DNA of 14,363 bases from Cudoniella acicularis (lineage: Eukaryota; Ascomycota; Leotiomycetes; Helotiales; Helotiaceae): positions 1 to 14,363 of the forward strand of contig JAAMPI010001449.1 in assembly GCA_013054445.1 (NCBI GenBank), written 5' to 3'. A program made the translations under genes and the position numbers. Positions 7,784-14,363 of the stretch are shown piece by piece (the first letter of the stretch is position 1; each line of letters starts with the position of its first letter). The notes beneath the pieces were generated by a model. It did not search any database. It saw only the letters and a program-made list of their open reading frames with translations, and was not told where the DNA came from.

Positions 7784-8203
7784 GAAGTCAACGGCTCAGA
7801 CGACGGCAACTCCGACAAGGCGAACATTACATTCGAGGGTTCTAGAGACGAAGACTTCGATTCGGATGCGGAGGTAGAAGTTGAGTACGATCAAAAGACA
7901 TCGGCAGCTGGTGTTGCTCGGGGGCCTTGGAGAGCCGCGATTCATAAAGTGATTATGAGAAACCGAACTTTCATGCGGAATCCAAGATCCGGTGATACTG
8001 TTAACAACTCTCGAAATATTCTTAGGCCGACCGATATAGAGGAAGATGCAGCCAGAATCGCAAAAGCCCTCCAAGGGGACGAGCGCCCCCGATACCGAGC
8101 CTCTAATCTACACGTCATGGAACTCCGTGAGGAATACAAGAAAATAGTGAAAACGGGAGCGGAGATGAAAGGCGTCAATAATTTAACCGTTCAATCGGTC
8201 TAG
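7784..8203 (+). CDS. Unrecognised open stretch, possible last exon of a hypothetical gene
   Basis: About 139 codons without a stop, opening right after a TAA and ending at a TAG (8201-8203). There is an acidic part (DEDFDSDAEVEVEYD) followed by a basic region with RNRTFMRNPRSGD, then a charged helix-like end (MELREEYKKIVKTGAEMKG). The first ATG is at 7949 and would drop the acidic part. The pyrimidine-rich run and ttaag before 7785 could be a splice acceptor, making this a 3' exon. I do not know the family. It may be a third broken gene next to the kinase remnant. Confidence 0.35.
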   Translation, partial: EVNGSDDGNSDKANITFEGSRDEDFDSDAEVEVEYDQKTSAAGVARGPWRAAIHKVIMRNRTFMRNPRSGDTVNNSRNILRPTDIEEDAARIAKALQGDERPRYRASNLHVMELREEYKKIVKTGAEMKGVNNLTVQSV

Positions 8204-9532
8204 TCTCTTGATTTAGGACTAGCCCAAGTCTCAAATTCAGGACTGGACTGTAGGACCGACAGACAGATATTACCTATCCTACCGGTTATGTTACCGAAGA
8301 GAGGGACTTTGGAAAGAAAGAACAGACCTAATGCCTAAAAGAGAGTTTTCTAGATAATTCGAATATAAATAGATTTTCTTGCTATTACTTTCAGCAAAAC
8401 ACCCTTTGATCACGCAGAAGTTCATAGTACACTCTCCTGCTAGTACACCAGTCCTGTAACCCCTTTTTTACACAGGTGCCAGGTCATGCAACCTAATAAG
8501 GGCAAATATAAGCAATCACATTCGTTTTTATAATGCCTTATTGTCCTCGAGTGTCTCCGGACATTTATATTCCAGTCATATTTGGGCTAATTCCGGTGAA
8601 TCTATCAATTAATAGAACATGAACACATCTCGATTTGTGAGTAAGTAACTCTGCTTGTAGGAGTACGCCCCTTCTTGTAAATTCCATTCCGCTACCATCC
8701 CTAATTGATACAAATAAGCTTTAGACGTTCTCGCAAAGGTTGTCAACCGTTCAACCGAAAGTTCGGAAAACTCCACAAACTACATAAAGCGTTTTATTGC
8801 ACAGACATAGGTTAGTGCATAACTCGTAAGGCCTAGCCTCTCATCCGACAACATGCTTCCTTGTCTGGTTCTCCGCGTAGCAGAAAAGGTCAAAGCGAGA
8901 TCGACGATGAGTAGATGCCAAGACACTCTTACAACATCTGGACCGGCACCGCACGGCCGTCGTTCATTCTTACATGTAAAACGGTACCGAGAAGTTAAAA
9001 TCGACTTCCACTTTAAGCAATTTTGAACACCGCAATTCTTTTTTTTTCTTTTCCTCTTTTTTTTTCTCTGTGGTAATCATAAAACTCTCTCCACATTCCC
9101 AAATCCGATACCGAAGCATAAAAATTCCAATCCACGTATGTAATTCCCAACCCAGCATTCTTACCGTTATTATTGTTCAATTCTATTAGAGACCAGCCGG
9201 TTAGCCGCATGTCTTGGCTTCCATCCTGAAACCACACGGCTGTCTACCCGGAAGCCTAACTCGGTCGGGCCAGCGCATGGTGTCACAGTACGTGATTCCC
9301 CTCAATCTAACTTTTCTCTCTCACTAAATCTCATTACAAACCCGGTTCAGCACTGAAATCCGATTATTTTCTCTAAGCCCGTTACCGAGACCCAAAACTT
9401 TATCCATGTATCATACAGCGTTCCCGCAAAGCCACAAAAGTATCCTATTCGTACTTATAGGGCTAAACGGCGACGCCTGACTTCTTGTTTCCTGTTTCTT
9501 TTCCATCCCAACTTGCATTATCTAGGTTCATC
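8204..9532. other. Gene-free 1.3 kb, with a pyrimidine tract
   Basis: No open reading frame of persuasive length or content, no tRNA-like promoter boxes, and no inverted repeat that I could find. The only striking feature is an uninterrupted run of 34 pyrimidines at 9036-9069. The right part presumably holds the promoter of the GPCR gene that starts at 9533; I see no clear TATA box there. Confidence 0.5.
9036..9069 (+). repeat. Polypyrimidine tract
   Basis: 34 consecutive C/T bases, mostly T, about 465 bases upstream of the CFEM-GPCR start. Such tracts occur in fungal promoters and are also common low-complexity sequence, so no role is claimed. Confidence 0.7.
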
Positions 9533-11324
9533 ATGATGTGGTTCCGTCGTTTTCTTCTTCCGACTTTGGTGCTTGTAACAACAGCAAGGGCAGCCGCGGA
9601 CATAAGTCTCCCTACACTCATGGTGGAACATCCACCTTGTTTAGTATATTCATCCGACATATTGCTGCCGGTATCCTCATACTGAAAGTGTGTAGCTTGG
9701 CTGTCTGGTTTCCGAATTCGCTTCAAGCGGAATAGGAATCAATAATTTCACTGTGACATGTTCTAATGATACGCTGCAAGCGGCACTCTCAAGTTGCATC
9801 CAAGGAAGTTGTAGCGTCACTGATCAATTTCGTATGCTTATTTATACCTGCTTCCAGCAACTATTCTCTTTGGAAACTGACTTTTTTTCACAGAGGTGGC
9901 CGGCATCAATCTACAGTTGCGAAGGCGTTCCCTTTAATAGTCGCTCCTGGCTCATCTCCATCCGGGAAATTGTTCTAGCACCAACGGCCTTGATAGCCAT
10001 TGTGCTGCAATGCTATTCGCGGTTGACGATCAGCCCAGAGTTTGAGTTTGATGATATCTGTATTGTTGTTGTGGGAGCTCTCTTGACTGCACTTGTTCCG
10101 CTAGATGGGGCAAGTATGCTAACTTGTCTATCTGTATTGAAACCTCATCGACTAATATGAGTAGATGCCGTGAATAATTTCGAACGTCATTGCATGTATT
10201 ACCCTTTCATCAAAGCTATACGAAGCTTCAAAAGAATCTCAAGTTATGCCAATTCATCCCTGGTATAATTTAGAATCCCAACCCATCGAATATCCCTTCT
10301 CTCCTAAAGGCAAGCAAATTTCCAAGCTACGAAAAAAGCTCGCTAACGTAAAAATAGATCTTCTGGGTCTCGGAAATTTTCTACATCGTCGTCAGCACAG
10401 CTGTCAGACTCTCCATCTTGGTATTTTATGTACGTATCCTGCACCTATTTCATGTGTCCAGAAGTGAACTCACAATCAAAGTTTCGAATTTTCCCTCTGC
10501 GAAGCTTTAAAGTCGCAAACTTCGCTGTTTTAGGAGTTGTTTTGGCAACAGGGATAGCCATCAATTTCACAATTATCTTCCAATGCAGCCCAATTGGAAA
10601 GTCTGTGCTCTTTTGCCCTTTTAATTCATCTCCAGCGGGCTTGGAATAACGAAATTCGCAGCTGGTGTATGGAATCGCACCCTAAAAGTAAAATGCATCA
10701 ACTTGAATTCCTTCGCCTACGCAACCAGCGGAATCAATATCTTCCTCGACATCACCATCTTCTACCAATTCCACAACTCCTGAACTTGAAAATGAATCTG
10801 AGGAAGGTCAATTTGATGTTCATGTTCAGTCTTGGAAGCTTGCAAGTACATTCTTTATTTATACATACAGCCTTACTAATGGGGCTTTTTCAAAGGGCTT
10901 GCATAACAAGCATCATCCGTCTCAAATTCATCATCAATCTCAGCAACAGCCTGGACCAGACTTGTAAGCCTTCCCCTAAGCCCCCTTACTCATTTCACCC
11001 CCACTCTTGACAGATTCTTAACCGATATATATAGGGGACAACGTCATCCCAGCAACCTGGTCTCTAGCCGAAATCTGCGTAGCAACAGTCTGCGCCTGCC
11101 TCCCCGCTATCCGTCTCCTAGTACATTCCCTCCCATCTATCTTCGATCTCGACACTCGGCCGCAACAATCCGGTCTTCAATACAAATTTGTTTCAAGACA
11201 GAACTCTCCTTCTTCCTCTGAATCGAAATTGAAATTCAGGGAGATGAAAATCGCTACACGAGGTGCACAACCACCCCCACAAAGAGGTGAAGGAGGCGAA
11301 GGAGGCGAAGGAGGAGAAATTTGA
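9533..11324 (+). pseudogene. CFEM-domain GPCR (PTH11-like), nine exons, with frame breaks
   Basis: Fungal receptors with an extracellular CFEM domain and seven helices, implicated in surface or host sensing. Exons as I read them: 9533-9643 (signal peptide; SLPTLMVEHPPC), 9696-9831 (LGCLVSEF, CSNDTLQAALSSCIQGSC), 9894-10113 (CEGVPFNSRS; first helices with CYSRLTI and FDD), 10165-10262, 10358-10429 (FWVSEIFYIVVSTAVRLSIL), 10482-10600 (FRIFPLRSFKVANF, FQCSPIG), about 10636 or 10662-10841 (CINLNSFAYATSGINIFLDI, LPIPQLL), 10896-10963 (ACITSIIRLKFI) and 11035-11324 (WDNVIPATWSLAEICVA, CACLPAIRLL, acidic Gly/Glu tail). Introns are 51-95 bases with branch sites such as ctaac. Frame breaks: near 9917 (CAG-t-TGC) and near 10760 (one base missing before LPIPQLL). 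Intron six is ambiguous: 35 bases keeps frame, 61 does not. Only about six of eight CFEM cysteines are seen. Either a recent pseudogene or two sequence errors. Confidence 0.8.
11289..11318 (+). repeat. Nine-base tandem repeat coding a GEG-rich tail
   Basis: GAAGGAGGC occurs twice in a row, followed by a third, altered copy and a partial one. In frame it codes the Glu-Gly-Gly run at the extreme C-terminus of the GPCR. Such units change copy number easily. Confidence 0.75.
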
Positions 11325-13186
11325 CTTCGATTTCGGATTTCCTGCGAAGACCTAGGTTCACTGATCTAAAGTTGTAAATTCGGGTAAAGAAATTCTGATC
11401 GTCACTACCACCCAAATCAACAAACTGGAGTGAGCAGGGGGTGTGTTGCAACTGCAAGGACCCGAAAGACGAAGGAAAGCTAAGCACTACCCACTATACT
11501 GTGCCACTAACAACATCACTTAACTTCATTACGACTTCCTTCCTCACTGCCAATGAAGAAAAAGTGGAAGCGTCGCAGGTGTTTTGAAAGAAGGCAGCAC
11601 AAGAAGATGATTGCCGAGATTTCGATCCGGTTGCCGTTGCCGATGCCGATCTGAATCCAAATCCCGATCCCAACTTGCATTTCGAGAAAGAGAACCGCGT
11701 CCCTAAAACCTAGAAGCGGGTACAAATATTTCAAGCCTACTTGACTTTCTCTATCTACAGGCTTGATTCCAATCCACGGCAAACCGAAACAACAAAAAAA
11801 CCCGAGAGCGAAAGGTTTGCCGGCGAAAGACAACAACCCGTTTTGGAGAACCCGGGACGGGGTTACATCCAGAAGCAGGAACCCAGCTGACATGCATTCG
11901 GGACCGAAGGAGCCAGTAATACCGCGAGACGAAGAACTAACCTCATCCAGAAAACGGCGCCGATTTCGGAATGTGGAATCGGCGATGTGTAGAAGGAAGC
12001 AAGAAGTGATTGGTGACTCGTCGCAGTTTATTTCGGCATTGGAATGATAGATGCCACTTCGATGAATCGAATTGAAATAATGCGAGCTGCAGATTTAATT
12101 CCACTGAGAAACAACTGCTGAGCAAACTAACCCTTGATTTTTGAAATAAAATTTAAGTGTGAAGTTATTGATGATCAGCAAAGCAAGGAGAGGATCGCCA
12201 CTCGGCACAGCTCAAAAGGTCCATATGTGCATGATACCAGGCAACGCTATTGCAGGTACGGGTAAGCAGCCAGCTAGATAAAAAGAAAAGAATCGTATTT
12301 GAAGAGCCAATCAAAACTTCATTCGGTATCTCTTAGACGTTGGATCGAGATCTCGTACATGAGGGCTGCAAGGGGACCGTTCGTTGATTCAGGCATCCTA
12401 ATCGCGCCAACCCTCTCATGAAAGACACTTATGAAAGTCCTTCGGTGCTGATGAAATTCGAGGTTTGTTTCGCATCATTGGGGGGGTTAAATTGAAAGTA
12501 GGGCAGAGCGTCCACGGTGAGTGCTAGAATCATGCGAGATTTCCTCTGGAGCGGGTGAGATGCAGCAACAATATCGAAAATGATATGATGAGAAGCCCTA
12601 ACATATTCCGTAACGTTGAACCAGTGATAAGTTTTGATTGCAACCCGGAACTTCGGAGTTCGGTGATTTCAAATCTTGAACGCCATCGATAAAGGAGATC
12701 ATGCGGTGAGAAGCAGTGTCCCGCCCGGTATTGCATATGATAACCTTTTGGATACGCGACCTTAACGGCGTAACCAATAAGGTGCTGAGCACATTTGAGG
12801 AGGCTTCTCCGTAAGGTCTCTGAAGAGAAGTCTCCGTGATTCTTGAATCCTTCCCATCGCAAAATTGATCCTGGAGTAGTGGTCCTGAGTTTCAGTATTT
12901 GGAGAGGGCGGTAAACGCGGAAGGAGACAGCCAGTAAGAGCCGATATCAGAACCAGCTGTGCAAGTAGCGAGCAAGCAGAAGCAAGCTTCGCGGGGCTGA
13001 ATGTTAGCTCAAGCAAGGTAGCACAACAGAATCGACGATCTGGCGTGCATATTTTCCAAACTCGGGGTCACACAGCACCGTGAACTACTTTTGCATCTAG
13101 CAATGCAGAGAACCCCCACACTTGCAGCATGATGATTTGTTCATTCGAGTCATTCGTTCCCAGACAGCGGTAGAAGATTCCGATCC
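11325..13186. other. No convincing gene
   Basis: Several open stretches exist on both strands but none shows a recognisable domain. The longest on the plus strand, 11763-12047, is a basic 94-codon reading with SRKRRRFRN. On the minus strand, 12762-13016 begins with a hydrophobic segment (LLAQLVLISALTGCLL). Around 11630-11680 there are imperfect six-base repeats of the gccgat/atcccg type. I take this region as intergenic or decayed. Confidence 0.45.
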
Positions 13187-13538
13187 ATGCTTGGAAATCC
13201 TAGCACCCGCAAACAATTTCTCGAACCGTCTTCAATCCTGGAAGAGTATGCACTCAATCCCAATTTGAAAGCAAGGCTCAAGTTTCCCAGCATGGATGAT
13301 CTGATGTTGATTAAGAACAGTAATGTGGTAGTATTAAGGAATGCTGCTAGGGTGGAGCATTCTCAAATTGGAATTTCCAACATATTGGTGGGTGGAAACC
13401 ATGGCACCCCAATCGATATTCAGGGAATATACACATGTTGTGCTACACGAAAATCTTTATCTCCTGCTGGAAACTGGACCAATAAGGGCTGAATTGACGA
13501 TTAGAGGAATCAGCCGGGATGAAGTTGATATCCCGTGA
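13187..13538 (+). other. Weak open stretch in two overlapping frames
   Basis: An ATG-started frame at 13187-13492 (101 codons: FLEPSSILEEYALNPNLKAR, NSNVVVLRNAARVEHSQIG) overlaps a second frame at 13341-13538 that ends in GPIRAELTIRGISRDEVDIP. The first part has plausible protein composition. A single frame change between them would give a longer product, so this could be a broken hypothetical gene. I recognise no family and it may be chance. Confidence 0.2.
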
Positions 13539-14363
13539 TCAAGGTAAGGTTGAGGTCGGAATAAGGTATGAGTTGGCAGGTGGGAGATGTCGCACCACAT
13601 TTTTTTTTTGGAGTGTTCCTGTGAGGCCAACAGAGCAATGTTACGACGACTATTAAGGCGGTGTAGCAATGCTGGAAATGGGATCATTCATTTTTGCTTC
13701 GCATGCAAAATTAGCTCCTGAAATCAATATCACATCAAGTGTTGCTTTTCGAGATCCAGATATTCCGTGCCTGTCTGAGCGTAATACTGCGATCGTGTGT
13801 CGAGAACTTTTTCAGTAGAAAAAGGACGCAGGGGAACAGCGGCAGAGGAAGGTTCAGCTCCATGAAGTACTTTGTACATTTGAGACAGACATGCGCATTA
13901 CGCGATGCCGATCTGTATGAGTACCGGTACTTCGTAATTCGTAGAGAATACCATACTGTACTCCGCATACGGTAGCCTCGACGCAAAATAGGGGTTACCC
14001 GGAATTAAAGCTCGAAACAATCACGCTATGATGACAGGAGCTGCATACGCATGTCCTGCGCCTTTTGGTGTGGCGCAAAGACCCGGAGATGATCATTCGC
14101 GCGCTCGGTAACTTCTCCTCTTGGAAGAGGTCGAAGCTTCTATCGGCACATGGCGAATTTGACCCTAGTGCCTGGTGAATCCTGTTTTGAGATCGATCTC
14201 GATCGGGTTTGGGGTATACTTATCTCCGCCGTTGCCGCAATAATGGCCTGATTTTTGATCGCCAAGACGTCAACGCCTCGTATCAAACATTCGGTATCAA
14301 GCATCAAAGTGAAGTTGGATGCGCCTGCTAAACTCTGAGCTTTGCCGTCTCACAAGGCGTGCA
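13539..14363. other. Right edge, nothing identified
   Basis: Short frames only, none with motifs. A perfect 12-base palindrome (gagatcgatctc) lies at 14189-14200 and a run of nine or ten T near 13600. No RNA gene or transposon ends were recognised. Confidence 0.45.

Noticed and set aside
11516..12047. Overlapping plus (11763-12047) and minus (11516-11893) open frames
   Set aside because: Composition reflects simple gccgat/cgaaac-type repeats; there are no domains and neither frame has supporting splice structure.
12530..13016. Minus-strand frames with a hydrophobic N-terminal segment
   Set aside because: A possible signal peptide alone is weak evidence. No conserved sequence follows and the two frames overlap without a clear join.
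14189..14200. 12-base perfect palindrome
   Set aside because: Short palindromes of this kind are expected by chance in this length of sequence and no flanking structure supports a site.

Overview
The window looks like accessory, gene-poor DNA from a filamentous ascomycete (Pezizomycotina). The evidence is short introns of about 50-95 bases with CTAAC/CTGAC-type branch sites, a CFEM-domain GPCR, a fungal-type squalene synthase, fungus-specific kinase-like and DUF7580 remnants, nonsense changes of the type left by repeat-induced point mutation (RIP), and a miniature inverted-repeat transposon. The set of families reminds me of Leotiomycetes, but that placement is a guess. I saw no bacterial-type operons, tRNA, rRNA or CRISPR arrays.

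Layout, left to right. 1-440: no readable gene. 441-1104 (+): the 3' part of an alkaline ceramidase, damaged by a nonsense codon and loss of metal-binding histidines. 1333-2926 (-): a squalene synthase, the best-supported gene. Splicing it by hand into four exons gives a 460-residue protein with an exact IIQWK N-terminal join and a C-terminal membrane anchor. It has a TATA box at 3034-3041. 3260-3534: a 275-base MITE with 33-base inverted termini and a TA duplication, sitting in the squalene synthase upstream region. 3741-3971 (+): a possible transposon-derived coding fragment. 4190-4720 (-): an intact small cupin-domain protein with its own TATA box.

5575-6688 (-) and 6750-7646 (+): two divergent broken genes, a DUF7580-type protein and a fungal kinase-like protein. 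Each is cut off at its 5' side at the shared junction and carries in-frame stops; the first also has frameshifts. 7784-8203 (+) is an unrecognised open stretch. 8204-9532 has no gene. 9533-11324 (+) is a PTH11-like CFEM GPCR that can be traced through nine exons, one intron being GC-AG, with at least two frame breaks. 11325-14363 has no convincing gene, only a weak open stretch at 13187-13538.

Only the squalene synthase and the cupin look intact, and both are read on the minus strand. The squalene synthase makes squalene from farnesyl diphosphate. It departs from the family consensus at one well-conserved active-site-region residue (FCAIPQ reads FCAIAQ). An extra or resistance-type copy of ERG9 beside a biosynthetic cluster is therefore worth testing, but no polyketide synthase is present here to confirm it. 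The surrounding decayed genes and transposon debris mark this as a region of rapid turnover.
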